DNA of 64,000 bases from Climacium dendroides (taxonomy: Eukaryota; Streptophyta; Bryopsida; Hypnales; Climaciaceae), in NCBI GenBank assembly GCA_950106755.1, contig OX467083.1:19153029-19217028 (forward strand), given 5' to 3'. Below are positions 37,780-50,225 of the stretch, piece by piece (within the stretch, counting starts at the first letter, position 1; each line of letters starts with the position of its first letter). The translations under genes were made by a program, and so were the position numbers. The notes beneath the pieces are model-generated. The model was not told the origin of the DNA. It was given only the letters and a program-made list of their open reading frames with translations, and made no database searches.

Positions 37780-39556
37780 TGAGGGAGGGCTCCTTCCATT
37801 TGAGCCGTCCAGATGGATCCATGGTAGAGATGGAAGGGTGGGCTCCCCTCAGTCCAATGTCCAGGGGCATTCCAATTTCCACTTTGTCGTGTAAATAAAG
37901 ATTGTAGCACACAACAAATCAAGTGCCATAACTAACACTAAATATGCAATAAAAAACTAAGCAAGAATGCATAACAAACACACCTTCAAATGCCCCCCCT
38001 AGCAGACAAGAAGCCCCTCCAATTAGTAGACAAGAAGCCCTTCCAATTAGCAGACAAGAAGCCCTTCCAATCAGCTAGGAACAAACACACACGCAATCGG
38101 AGATGACCTTTGGTGATGTTGCTACAACAACTATATATATCAGGTGAATATATTGGTACATGGATAGGCCATTCTACATTGGATTGTAGTATTAAATGAA
38201 CTTCTATGAGAAATCTTCTTAGTATTGAATAGATTTCATCCAAATGTTAAAGTTCATCCATCTTAGGGTTTGAGTGTTTAGGTGAAGAGAGCTTCTTGAC
38301 TTGACATTGTTGTCAAGTCAAGTTTTGTGAACGTTTTTGGAGAGAGTTGTGTATTGTACTTTACTTAAAGATGATGAATTATCATTTAGTAGAAGCTTCA
38401 CTTCTTCTGTTCCGTTTACACTCTTTGATTTTTCCTTTGTGGAGTGAGAGCCGCTTGACTTTGTATGTGTAGATTTCATAATTTCTCACTTGACAACAAG
38501 TTCCTTTTTTCTTTCTTGTAGGACTTATCTTGAGTGGAAAGGCAAAATTTCAACTTCTAGATTGTTGCTAGTACTTGTACTGATAGTAGAGGAGATTCAT
38601 ACAATTTCAAAGCTTCAAAAAATGCAAGATTTGAGTGATTTTTGAAGAAGATATGGGATTTTGAAGTTTATGGAAGTTTTTGCAAATGAGTCCTTGAAGT
38701 GGAGTGGCGGATTGTGACATCTACGGATTTCTAAGATTTTTCAAAATCTAGATATTTTATAGATTTTTCTGAAATCTAGGAATTTTGAAGATTTTGTAAA
38801 TTAAAATCTAGGTATTTTGAAGATTTTTCTGAAATCTAGAATTCTGTAAGATATCTGAAATGTCCTACTAAGGTACATTTTGTAAAATACAAAATCTTGC
38901 ATATTTGTAGACTTATAAGTCCACTCCAAGAACTCATTGCAAAAACTTCCACAAACTTCAAAATCCCATATCTTCTTCCAAAATCACTCAAATCTTGCAT
39001 TTTTTGAAGCATTGAAATCGTATGAATCTCCTCTACTATCATTACAAGTACTAGCAACAATCTAGAAGTTGAAATTTTGCCTTTCCACTCAAGATAAGTC
39101 CTACAAGAAAGAAAAAAGGAACTTGTTGTCAAGTGAGAAATTATGAAATCTACACATACAAAGTCAAGTGGCTCTCACTTCACAAAGGAAAAATCAAAGA
39201 GTGTAAATGGAACAGAAGAAGTGAAGCTTCTACTAAATGATAATCCATCATCTTCAAGCAAAGCACAACACACAACTCTCTCCAAAAACACTCACAAAAC
39301 TTGACTTGACAACAATGTCAAGTCAAGAAGCTCTCTTCACCTAAACACTCAAACCCTAAGGTGGATGAACTTTAACATTTGGATGAAACCCATTCAATAC
39401 TAAGAAGATTTCTCGTAGAAGTTCATTTAATACTACAATCCAATGTAGAATGGCCCCGATGCCACTTTACGTGACATGGCCCAAAAATTGTCGCCCTTCC
39501 ATCTCCACCATGGATCCATCTCCACCATGGAGGGCTCAGATGGATGGGAGCCCGCT
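37780..39556. mobile_element. Long foldback (inverted-repeat) element
   Basis: The arm 38167-38708 is the reverse complement of about 38919-39455, at roughly 95% by eye over about 540 bp, with a spacer near 210 bp. Both arms begin GGCCATTCTACATTGGATTG. Most differences are transitions. A second, more diverged outer pair at 37780-37851 and 39486-39556 shares CCTTCCATCTCYACCATGG and AGCCCTCC-like stretches in opposite orientation. The left side alone carries a 24-bp tandem repeat (38001-38072). The spacer holds GATTTTTCTGAAATCTAG-type short repeats. No transposase is seen. Transcription would give a long hairpin RNA. Confidence 0.85.
38001..38072. repeat. 24-bp tandem repeat, three units
   Basis: Three units in perfect register begin AGCAGACAAGAAGCCCCTCC, AGTAGACAAGAAGCCCTTCC and AGCAGACAAGAAGCCCTTCC, each ending AATT or AATC. 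They lie between the outer and inner left arms of the foldback. Confidence 0.95.
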
Positions 39557-39876
39557 ACGGAAGCCTATGTCCGTTTGCACCCGGATGGTTTGCACCCGGA
39601 TATAAAGCCAAGACAAGGACATCAATCGAGAATGTTCGGTGGCAACTCTTGTGAAGCTTGTGCTAAAATTGCGAATTTGTTGCCCGTTCACCATTCCAGC
39701 TGCAGATTCTTCTTATGATCTCGAGGGTTGCCGACGATTGAAGGTGTTGTAAGCGCGCTCTGTCATCGTCGCCGAGAATTTGTGCTGAATCTTAATAGGG
39801 TTTCCAGAAGAAGAGTTCAGATTGCTCTTGGTTTGGGGTTTTGGGAGTTGTGAGTTGTGAGTTTTGTTTTTTGGAG

Positions 39877-42622
39877 ATGGCGGCCATGGTTGCTGCGATG
39901 TCTACTTCTTTGGTGAGAGCGACGCCATTAAGCAGTGGATTCCGTAGAGAGTGTCCACAAGGACAGACGGCAGCTGCGCTCGTCATGGCGGTGGAGCCAG
40001 AGTCGCGTTGTAGTCGTGGGGCGGTGGCGTTAGCGGGGCGGTCACGGGTGCGTGGAATGAGTAGTAGCGTTGTGGCGAGGGTTTCCACTGCTACTGGTGT
40101 CAATGGCTCTGCGTCTGATGCTGCCGAAAGTGGTGAGTCATTCGTGCTTTTGCAAATTTTTTCAGTTCTTGTGGAGAAATGGAATTTCTTTCCGATTATT
40201 GAATGTGTCAGCGGGTTGCATCGGCGGAAGCTCTCATTTCCTTAATTTGGTTCTATAGAAGCCCTAGTTAGCCCCAATTGGTTCTACGGAAGCCCTAATT
40301 TCGCTAATTTGGTCCAAATTGAGCTTCACGTTTAGCCGTTTTTTAGTATTTTGCGTGATATTTTTCTGATTACATTTATTTTTGACTAGTACATGCAATG
40401 TTCTTCAGTGATTCTGGTGATAGAAAATTTTGTCCCCGTCTGAATCATGTTCTTGACAATTTGATCAACTGAGTTGGTCATTTTCGAACCTTGAATTTTG
40501 AGGTTAAGATTGTGGATGTCACTCTTGTTGAGTGAAGGAATCGATCTACCGGACCTGGTTTAAATGAGATACGAAAGTGAATGATCTTTAAGGAATTTAT
40601 GGAGATTACAAAACTTACTATGGAAATATTGGAGCTGGTTGCAATCGAGATCGGTCCTCACCAGAGACTGTGGTTTTTGGCGTGCAGAAAGTTCACGGGT
40701 AGGCTCTGTCTCCAGGGTAACGAAAGAGACTAGTGTTGAAGTGAGCATTAATTTGGATGGAACTGGAATATGTGACTGTGACACTGGCATCCCTTTCTTG
40801 GATCACATGCTTGACGTGAGTAAGATGTACCTACTATTTTTAGACACTAATAGAGACCTTAGATGCTACTGTGTTCGTAACATTTCGGACATATGATACA
40901 CTCGTGTCATCTTCCTTCTATTCATTGTCTTTGATGCGTTGAATCCCTAGTGCTGTTTTTCTAAATCTATTGTATTTTCCGTTCATTGAGGTTGGAGGTT
41001 TCTTTATGTTTTTCTTCTTCGATGTAACAGCAATTGGCATCACATGGCCTCTTTGACGTGCGGGTAAAAGCCAAGGGAGATACTTACATTGACGATCACC
41101 ACACAAATGAGGATATAGGCCTTGCTATGGGCACTGTAAGTGTTCTTTCAGAATTTTTTTTCAGGCACTGTAACTTTACATCATTGTTAAAAAACGTTGA
41201 CTAGAGATACTGGGGGTAATCAAAATTGTGAGACCCATTTGCAATCAGTCTTCTCTTACGTTGCAGTTCTCGAGGAAGAGGGCGTTACTGATCTGTGTAT
41301 TTTGCAGGCACTTCTAAAAGCCCTGGGTGATCGCAAAGGCATCAGACGGTTCGGTGATTTTTCAGCTCCACTAGATGAAGCCCTAATTCATGTAGTTCTG
41401 GTTAGTCTCCATTCTGATCTCATCGTTCTTATTGTACGATTTTTGTTGCAACTTTTTAGCTGCTCAAACTAGGTGTATGAAAGATATTTAGCTCCCTCAA
41501 AACCACTGGCAGGGCTCTGACGTATTTTGTGGTACTAGGATTTGTCTGGACGGCCATATTTGGGTTATGATGTTGTGATACCCACAGACCGAGTAGGGAA
41601 CTACGATACGCAGGTGAGGATCTCTCTACGTTTTAGAGTTAATAATATATTTGACCTAGAGTGGTTGCGTTTTCTTGGATTTATACCAATGATTGGTTAG
41701 AGCAATAGCAATTAAAACCATGAATATTGTTCACAAGCTGTATTTTTCTATAGACTCTTATTTGCTGCGTTCTTGTTGTATGTTCAGTTGGTTGAGCATT
41801 TTTTCCAATCCATGGTGAACACTTCTGGAATGACGCTTCACATTCGGCAGGTATGCATTAATTTTTCCAGGCCAACTATGCTGCACTTATTCATAATCAG
41901 TGCATTTGGATGAATGTAGATTGTAGAACTGCAGGTGATTGTTAACAAACTTTATTTTTGACCAGCAACTTCTGCTTAATCCTGTATTGATATGTGTATC
42001 CTAAATCGGCGAAGGAACGATGCCATTGCTTCCACACAGTGCCTAGAATTTTTCGTTTCTGTTTTCTGAATTTTTTTTCAGTTATGGCAGCTGTTCAGGT
42101 TCTGATATCTGCTGACACTTTAAGGATTTTTTTGGATCCAGCTTGCAGGGCAGAACTCGCACCACATTATAGAAGCCACATTTAAGGCTTTCGCACGAGC
42201 TCTGCGTCAAGCAACTGAATATGACGTTCGTCGTTTGGGAAGCATACCAAGGTGATTGTCTTTTCTTTCTAAAGCTAGCGAATTACCTTCGTAGGTGGTT
42301 TCTACAAGCATGTAGTCCGATTGATCCTAAAGCGGTTCGTGAGTGTTAATGCTTCTCCTACAAAAAGGGTCCTGAATCATTCACCTGTTGGAGTTTTGTT
42401 AAGTGCTCACATAAAATCCTTGACTTCAAGTCGTTATGATGTCTAAGCCCGAGCGGTTAGAGATTTTAGGTTACGAATAAACTTGTTCAGTGGAAGATCC
42501 TGCTTATGATTTTATATTCTGATCGTATTTTCTAAAGGTGTCACAGATGCAGTTTTTTTAACCTGAATCTCATTTCGACACCCTTTGCCTGCAGCTCTAA
42601 AGGAGTACTGTCACGAGCTTGA
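39877..42622 (+). CDS. HISN5: Imidazoleglycerol-phosphate dehydratase, plastid, 8 exons
   Basis: Catalyses the manganese-dependent dehydration of imidazoleglycerol phosphate to imidazole-acetol phosphate in histidine synthesis. Exons: 39877-40132, 40688-40815, 41031-41135, 41308-41400, 41539-41613, 41788-41850, 42142-42251, 42595-42622. All are GT-AG with matching phases, totalling 858 nt or 285 residues, near the usual 270-290 of plants. Residues 1-80 are rich in Ala, Ser and Arg with few acids, fitting a chloroplast transit peptide. The conserved core starts at [20 protein letters not shown]. Then come [11 protein letters not shown] (118-128), the metal site DDHHTNED at 149-156, [20 protein letters not shown], and the second metal site SHHIIEA near 246-252. 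The protein ends SSKGVLSRA. No catalytic residue is missing. The first ATG of several in frame was chosen. The long first intron separates the transit region from the enzyme. Confidence 0.96.
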
Positions 42623-45123
42623 GAAGCAATTGGATTTTATCCAAGTAGAATGGGATGTCACGCCGTTACAAGAATCAACTCAAGTTTGTTTTTGAGGACA
42701 AGCCCTTGAAAGGTACCGAGTATTCGATTTGGCACCTTGAGATTCGATCAAGGCCGCAGTCCACTGTCCCCCTCAGGGTGGTGAGCTTACTTTGAACTAC
42801 TCTCGAGCTGCAACTGAACTTCAGCGTTGCAAGTCAGGCTGAAGCCGCCAAACCCTTAACCCTAAACCTTTGGGTTTGGAAGCTAACATACCGTAAATGT
42901 CTTGGGCTTAGGGTTTAGGGTTGAAGGTATGTTAGAACGAGTTGAGTGGTTCTCATGTTTCATTGTCCTCATGCGCGAGGTGTATGTACGTTTTCGATAC
43001 AGGGCTCATGCTACGGGTGCAAATCGCTGTATGCGCATTCAGCCATTCTCAGTTCAGTCTCCAGCTCAACCAGTCTGCATACAAATCATCAATTTCTTTG
43101 TTTAATTTGCTACGAAGCACCTATGAGATATTATGGCTTGTAGTTGGCAGAGATTACATATTTCAATGCAATCGAAATTATTGGCAAATCAGGAGGAATT
43201 CAACCTCTTGTGGATCATGAATGCGATTGTTGGCTTGCAATGATTCATGTCGAGTTTTCTCTTCTGGGGTCTGGCAACATTCCAAATCTTCAGGTCAGTG
43301 ATGGGTATCGGCATGTTTGCCTTCTCCTACTCCGTTCATTTCTCTTTAAGTGTAAGAGTTTAGGTAGTGTGACTCAGAGTTCAGCTCAGTGACTAACTGT
43401 ACGAGGTTGATGCAGTCGGTAGAAAAAGACGAAGACTGTGCATTAATTACCCGTAAATAATTTCCACATTTTGACCATCTTGTCCGCATATAATTGATGG
43501 ACCACCACCACTGCATGCTGCCTTTCCAAAACTCAGCTGCAACACATCAAACATACTTCTCTGAATCTTGTGTATAGACGGACAATTAATTGTGACTTTC
43601 TCCTTAATCTTCAATGGTCAAAAGTGGGTCAAAAGTGGGTTTTTTAATATGTATAAGAGCAGAATCTTTTTAGGAAGCTTCAAGAAAGGTAAACAAAATC
43701 CATGTCTCACATTCTCAAACAATAAAATCATGTTTTAAAATTTACTAAAGTTGTCTTTTAATCCAAGGTCCAACACTAACTTGTTGAGACCACACATGTC
43801 ATGAAAGTCCAACTTGTGATTGCACAACATGCTTTGTAGAGGAATATGTCATATAAACTACATACTCTCTGTATCTATAGAATATTTGTTTCATTTGCAT
43901 CAAAATAGACAAACAAAACAAACAAATAAAATTGAATTTGGATAATTTCACTTTGTGTCTATTTCAAAATCTCACTATTATTGCAAGCATATTTTGTTGA
44001 ATTTGGTATTATGTAAGAAGAGGCATATGATCTCATGTGCACTAATTATATACGCTAAAATATTGCATTGTTCATTGGTTTCACTACTAAGGATGATAGC
44101 TACATCTGTCTTAAATCTCTCCCCAAAAAGAAAAAAAAGAAGCAAACCATGGTTTGGCATGTTACCTGAAATTGGCCACTTCCACCAGGACACACTTGAA
44201 CTCCTCCCATTCCACTGATAAATGACAATTAAGAATTTTAATTTAGCGAAGTTAATGATTGCAAGGTATGTTACAATTTGAATATGAATATTCATCCAAT
44301 TACACCAATTACATTAATTCCACCTTGTCTTTTGTACACATCAACACTAAATTTAGTTATTTGATAATATGTTTCAAATTTCTCATGATAAATAGGAAAC
44401 ATTTTCAATATATAACAACATCTTAAAACTCATGAAATGTCATCTTCCATTTGGTCCCTTATTCATTCTTATTCAAGTTCGCATTTTGAATACTCATTCA
44501 ACTTTTAATTCTTCAGCAATGACAACAAGGCATAAATGCATTCAATCTAATCACATTGAGTTGTCTTCTTCCTAAAGTGGGGATTAGGTCCCATCCATTG
44601 CAGAGAAAGGGATCAATAATATTGAGATTCTAGGCAAACAAATTCAAATGTAGTTTTGTACTTGCCCTAACTATTAGAGTTTCAAGTAAATATCTATCAT
44701 GGTTTTTAAGTTGGGATTGCACCAAATCATAGGAGAAATCCAATATGAAAAAAGGATTGATTTCCTTCTATATCCAAATTCTACTCGTAGTGTATCCTAG
44801 TGTATCTTATTCTATCATCTCTAAATCTGAAATGTGGGTCTGGAAGCTTAAGATTGAGAATGTTGAGAAAAAAACACAGGACAAAACTCCCTGAAGCACC
44901 CAAACTAGGTTTTGATGGAGGTTGGTGTACTGTTTCAAGGAACCACTTTTGCATCATTTGTAGTCAGAAAGCCTTCCTTGGACAAGTCCTTGTACAAACG
45001 GGGGAGAACTTTGCAATCGATCAACTCTACTGACTTCGAAATTCTCAAAGACTTACATTTCCGATTCCTCCCATGATTTCACGAAATTGACGATTTTATG
45101 TGAAAGGATGAGTCGCAGCACAC
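42623..45123. other. Downstream flank of HISN5, then AT-rich DNA
   Basis: The 3' flank has a hairpin-like stretch at 42849-42940 with telomere-type motifs (CTTAACCCTAAACC against GGGTTTAGGGTTGAAGG) and TAACATACC against GGTATGTTA. From about 43.4 kb the DNA is AT-rich. Open frames there show no motif. CTAGTGTATCTTATTCTATC near 44797 resembles the repeats at 58.1-58.7 kb. Confidence 0.45.
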
Positions 45124-45537
45124 TCACCCAGAGGCGCTGCTTCCACAGTTGCGAGCCGACCCCCCTCCTAACTGCAGCACCGGACACCCTCCTTTCCCCA
45201 GCGAAATCTGCATCCCCCCTTTGCCCCCAGGCACAATCTGCAACCCCCCCTTGGCCGACTTAATGATACTATCGCCCACAATCTCAATACAATTGAGCTT
45301 CTGCTTGTTGCCTCCGCAGCCATCGCCTTGACCGAGCACGATGCACGTCTTCTCCGATGGGTCTATGCGCACGTACACGGGCTTGCTGCTGGGGGAGCTC
45401 GCGGCGCAATTTCTGCCAAGGCCGCGAGGGATGGTGCTGGAACGGACCGTGGAGCTGCGGTTGGAGCTGCCGGACGGGCTGTCATGAGGAGGAGTGGTCT
45501 GCGACTTGCATTGCTCACAAAGGTTGGCGGCAGGCAT
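45124..45537 (-). CDS. Possible small Cys/Gly-rich protein of unknown function
   Basis: A GC-rich open frame of 137 residues stands out from its AT-rich surroundings. The start is taken at the ATG giving MPAANLCEQCKSQ; upstream of it the frame continues without another ATG. The protein has a CxxC near the N terminus, a Ser/Thr/Pro-rich linker, and a central stretch VYVRIDPSEKTCIVL followed by a Cys/Gly cluster (GDGCGGNKQKLNC). Its C-terminal part repeats a GGxQIxxGxGG-like pattern. The frame ends at a TGA that overlaps a good donor (GG-GTGAGTG), so the real gene may splice onward to the left; no next exon was found. I do not recognise the family. It may be lineage-specific or a chance frame in a GC-rich patch. 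Confidence 0.4.
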   Translation of the reverse strand: MPAANLCEQCKSQTTPPHDSPSGSSNRSSTVRSSTIPRGLGRNCAASSPSSKPVYVRIDPSEKTCIVLGQGDGCGGNKQKLNCIEIVGDSIIKSAKGGLQIVPGGKGGMQISLGKGGCPVLQLGGGSARNCGSSASG

Positions 45538-48252
45538 CCGGAGAGACTTGGGGAAGTAATGAGTCACGGAAGTTCACCCATTAATTTTGAATTTGTTCAG
45601 TACTTCTTCGCCGATCTGTCTCGGACGGGCGTACAGATACTGGATCCTCGAATGGATCGATTTTACTCACAAGAGTTTGAAATGGCATGGAGCAGGGCCA
45701 TTTGGTTAGCAATTGGTGCAATCCAGAGCTAGCACTGGTCAAGGATACTTAATCATGACATTCAACTCTAAGACAAAGCTCTAACTAAAGACTAGCTAGA
45801 ACTACTCGAAAGACTCTTCCTGGAATTTACGCAGTTGTGACAAAATTGGAGTATACTAAATTAATTCAATACTACAAGACCCAGATCGACATGCACTAAA
45901 TAGCACAGAGGAATACCTACATGCTAGATGCTGAATTGTTTACGAAGACCTTACAAGGATATCGATATATCTACTTCGACTAATATTAAATTACGGGATT
46001 CTCGACTACGATCCTGGACGGGCCGGGATCCTGGAGCTACTTGCGCGATACATCTATTCATGAATAGCCCGATGAGATGTTGATCTAACAATTTTGATCC
46101 GGACTGGGTGAGTGTCAAAATCGAAGCTTGAGTTTTGATCTACGTTGGTGGATACACGAGCATGGCTTTGCACGAGTAGGTTATACATTTACTGCTGAAA
46201 TTGCTCCTTGCTTGCTGTACAATTATTTCAATGATGAACTAATTAATTAGTGACATGTGAATAGATCAGTAGGACTCAAGGTGGGATTGATGGGTGGTCT
46301 GAATTGGTGGAAGAATGGCAGATGGTCGGCAGGAGGGCGGACCCCTGGGGCACCAGGCCCAGGGTTCAGTGCAACCATGGTTAACCCGGCACTCCAAGCT
46401 GCAGGAGCGACTCATGGCCAACAGGTGTGACGCTAGGCCTCGTGAAATCACTTCGTGCCTGCCATTCCACGGTTGGCAGGAGTCTTTTCATTGACTGTGC
46501 GAGGAGGCGAAAGGTTGGTAACCCGAAACCGCCACTTTTTGCCACTGTGACCGGTTACACTGGTCAAATTTTCATTGATTATTTTTGTTGGCAAGTGAAA
46601 GGAGATTCCAACGCACCAAAGAACACAACATTTGGATATTGTATGCAAAAGTTATGAAGGGTCAAAGTTTTGAGTTTGGTTGAGGTTCTGAAATTGTTTC
46701 TTCAACATAGGTACATGTTGACTTTTGAGATGTACATAGAGTGATGATGGTGGTTTAAGACAAGGGACAAATTTCAAGGGATATCCACGAAATTATGCTA
46801 GTTTTAGACAAGTTGAAAAATGAGCTACGTTATACATGAAATGAATTTTTTGCTAGATGTATCTACAAGATATAATTAACTCCTAAAGAATTCTACTTAG
46901 GAAGGGAAATGAAGATCCAACTTGTGCTTTTTAGATAGAAAATATATAGGCAAAGAAGAATTTAAGATATAAGATTTTCATTTTGCAAGTTTTTTTCCCC
47001 TCCCAATCCTATATGAACTAATTTGGAACCTTGCACAAAAACAATGAAGCAATTGGTGACCGCGCTTGTCACATCATTCATTGAAGAATTGCCAAGCATG
47101 CATAGATGTACTTTGTCTATTTTTTATTAGTAGTTTGTAATAAAAGTTGACTTCTTGAAAATGATCAAAACCTACCTAATGGATATAAGAATTAATTAAA
47201 ATAATCTATATGCTATTTCTTTGTTATATTTTTTAACAATTTCAATAGAATATGTTTGAAATTATTTTAACATTTTTGAAGTTTTTTAACCCTTAAAGTT
47301 CTTTCACTATGTTTCACCAAAAATGCTCTAAATGGGTTGTTTTGATGGCAAAAGCTCCTTAGAAATGAAAAATGAAACTTGTTGCATCTAATCATAAGAT
47401 CTAGTGGTAGACTACCTCATTTTGTCATAGTAGAATAAATTTTTTCAAAACATTATTAACCAAAAAATGTTAGGAAATCAAGCTAACTTTCATCTCCCAA
47501 AACTTGTTTGAGATTTAGAACCCCTAATCAAAAGTTATAAACAAATTTTAGAGAAGTGTTGAAAAGGAAATTTTCATTGACATTTTCAAACATCTTCTTT
47601 GAATTTTATTCATAGCTTTTCTATGGAGGCTCAAAATCACAAGCAAGTTTTTGGAAATGAAATTTATTTTGATTTACCAACATTTTTTTGTTCAAATTTT
47701 TTTGGAATAAGTTATTCTACTATGCCAAAATGAGTTTCAAAATTCTACTTTGAACATAATTCCCACATTTTGACAATGAGTGGTAAAGTTCTCATCTTCA
47801 AATTATCCCATACCCTTTAAGGATTCATAACAAATAATGGATTTGATTATAAAAATGACCTCTCCACCTTTCATTCCTACAAATGTTAAAGAAACAATTG
47901 TTGCATTTTACCATCAAATATTCTTTTGAATGGTAATTTGTTAAATGACAAATTGGTAATTGATTCAATGGATTTTTTAAATGCTTGCAATTAGGAGTAA
48001 CCTTCCCATTAGGCCAAAAGAAGTTGCAAAGCAACCACCCCCTACCACCACCTCTTTGAACATTGTGTCAAATTTACTAGTCCAAAAAATGTCAAAGAAG
48101 TATTCTGATCTAAAATTGGGGCAAGAAGATGCCTAAAGTCCTTCTCAACCTCTTCCAAACATTGCAATGCAAAATTTACTATAGTATAAATTAACCTACC
48201 AATGTTGCCCCTCATCCATGAAAAATGGCATTTTCCCCATAATTCTTCATAT
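45538..48252. other. Gene-free stretch, GC-mixed then AT-rich
   Basis: Up to about 46.5 kb the composition is mixed and no gene was recognised. The part at 46586-46722 is a diverged copy of sequence in the intron of the 6PGDH gene (54593-54733). From 46.7 kb the DNA is AT-rich. The part at 47565-47712 recurs at 51795-51950, with CATTTTCAAACATCTTCT as the clearest shared phrase. Confidence 0.5.
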
Positions 48253-48640
48253 ATTGAAAACACAACCAATATCTAAAGAATACCATTGACAATAAAACAA
48301 ACGCTAAAACACACAACCAATGAACTACTACATGAAATCCTAGAGTGCTTTGAATTTTTTTAAAAAGACCGTGTTGAAACACAACAAATATCTAAAGAAA
48401 ACCATTGACAAAAAAATCAACTTTGAAGCATTCAACTTGAAAACATATAGTGGTATGAATTCCAAAAAAGAAAACCATATTGAAACACAACCAATATTTA
48501 AAGAATACCATTCACAATAAAATCAACTCTAAAACAATAAACTGATCAGTTGCAATATGAAAACCTATAGTAGTATAAATTCCAAAATAGAAGAGTACAT
48601 TGAAACACAATATAGCTAAATATACCAAAATTTAATATGA
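48253..48640. repeat. Tandem repeat of about 106-121 bp, four units
   Basis: ATTGAAAMACAACCAATATC followed by TAAAGAATACCATTGACAA starts units at about 48253, 48374, 48480 and 48600. Later in the unit come AAAACCTATAGTAGTAT and AATTCCAAAA. The fourth unit is truncated. Confidence 0.85.
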
Positions 48641-48845
48641 AAGTTGTGTTCACAAATATATGTATCACTAGTTCCAACCCAACCTTGTACCTAAAATTTA
48701 TAGCTTCAAGGTTCACTACTTTAGAATATCTACCATCTATTGTTGTAAATATACAAATGGAATGTGTTGAAAACTAAAAAAATTGAGGGCAAAAGAACTA
48801 CCAGCTTGCGGATGTCTACTAACACTACCTAAAAACGTCATCACA

Positions 48846-49078
48846 AAGTTTAGGCACTACAATTTGTCAACAATTATCATGTGGTTATTGTTCTTTCATG
48901 GGTTTGCACGTACGTTAATTACAATTTATCACATCATTACGATGCATTACTTCACATTGTTACAATGCAATTGTAAGTAATGCATTGTAATGATGCGATA
49001 AACTGTAATTAACTTGCAAACCTATGAAACAATGATAACCACATGATAATTGTTGACAAACCATAGGGTTTAAACTTT
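48846..49078. repeat. 233-bp imperfect hairpin
   Basis: The left arm carries TTGTCAACAATTATCATGTG, GTTATTGTTCTTTCATGGGT and ATTACGATGCATTACTT. The right arm carries AAGTAATGCATTGTAATGAT, ACCTATGAAACAATGATAAC and CACATGATAATTGTTGACAA. Arms are about 100 bp with a short AT-rich loop. Outer ends are AAGTTTA and its complement. This fits a MITE or a foldback RNA source. Confidence 0.9.
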
Positions 49079-50225
49079 ATAATAATCAATGACACTAGTT
49101 GTAGCACTTCACATTGAGGATGACAACAAAAATATGAGCCAAAAGAGAGAAAGACTAAAATGACCTTCAACAAGCAACAAACATAGAAATTCCTTTTGCA
49201 AGCTGTAAGAGTTGGAGGTATTTATATTCATTGGCCTCTGAATCATAAATTCTGAAATTAGAGCCTTAAAGACCATCTAAACTTCAACAACAACTTTTCC
49301 ACATTTCTACTACAAAGTGCAAAAAATTCATGCCAAACAAAACAAGGATGATAGCTAAAGCTTTCAAATCCACTTACTCAAGCGGTGAGAGATGTTGTCT
49401 TCAAACTCCACGATTCACCCATAATCATTCCAAAGTTGTTTTTGAAAGTTGTTGGAAAGCAATAAATCCTATCTCATGTAACTAAAAACACAAGAAGGAA
49501 TTTTCTTTTATATTTTAAAAATGGACAAAAAAAATACAAAATTGTTCATCAAACCTCATTAGACATACTTAGGAGGATCCTAAGTTTGACATCCTATTTT
49601 TTCTACTGTATACTAAAATAGAGGAATTACACAACACCACATTTTATATAAATTATATCAATCACATATTACCAGTGCTATGGTAGTTCTACAAAAGGTA
49701 TAAATTTTTTTTGATTGATTAAATTGACCCTATTTTTTTATGTCACTTAGTTTTCTAAAATTTTGATGGTCATCACCCCAAGGGTGTTTTTAAAAATCAC
49801 CAGACTTCAGAGGCCATTTTGGCAATTGGCATAGTAGAACAACTATTTTTTTTTAAATATTGAACTGTAAAAGGATGTTGGAACCTAATTCGGAATTACC
49901 CAACTAGTATAGTTTGTTCCGAAGGAGACTATTAAATAGGATTTGATTCTGATTTGCGCCTAATAGGTCATTGCAACCATAGATTTAACAAAGAAATTCC
50001 TTAATCCACAAGCAAATGTTATCCTCACGCGATAGTCTAATTACTAAATTTTCCTCTCCACTCTTAAGGGCCACAAGGGTAAAGAATCTCCCGAGTTGTT
50101 CTTTCTTTAATTCCTTATTCTTTCTTTGTTTATCTTTTACTTTCTTTGAACTTTATCTTTTCCTCCGAGTAGGTTCTCTTCTGCTCCTGAATTAGGCTCT
50201 GGACTTCCCAGTCAGCTCAACAACA
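49079..50225. other. AT-rich, gene-free
   Basis: No gene recognised. Near 49875 the phrase GTTGGAACCTAATTCGG begins a less AT-rich part that leads into the G-poor tract. Confidence 0.4.

Noticed and set aside
38836..39132. 98-residue frame in the foldback
   Set aside because: A similar peptide appears, with stops, in the mirrored arm, and no family is recognised; treated as part of the inverted repeat.
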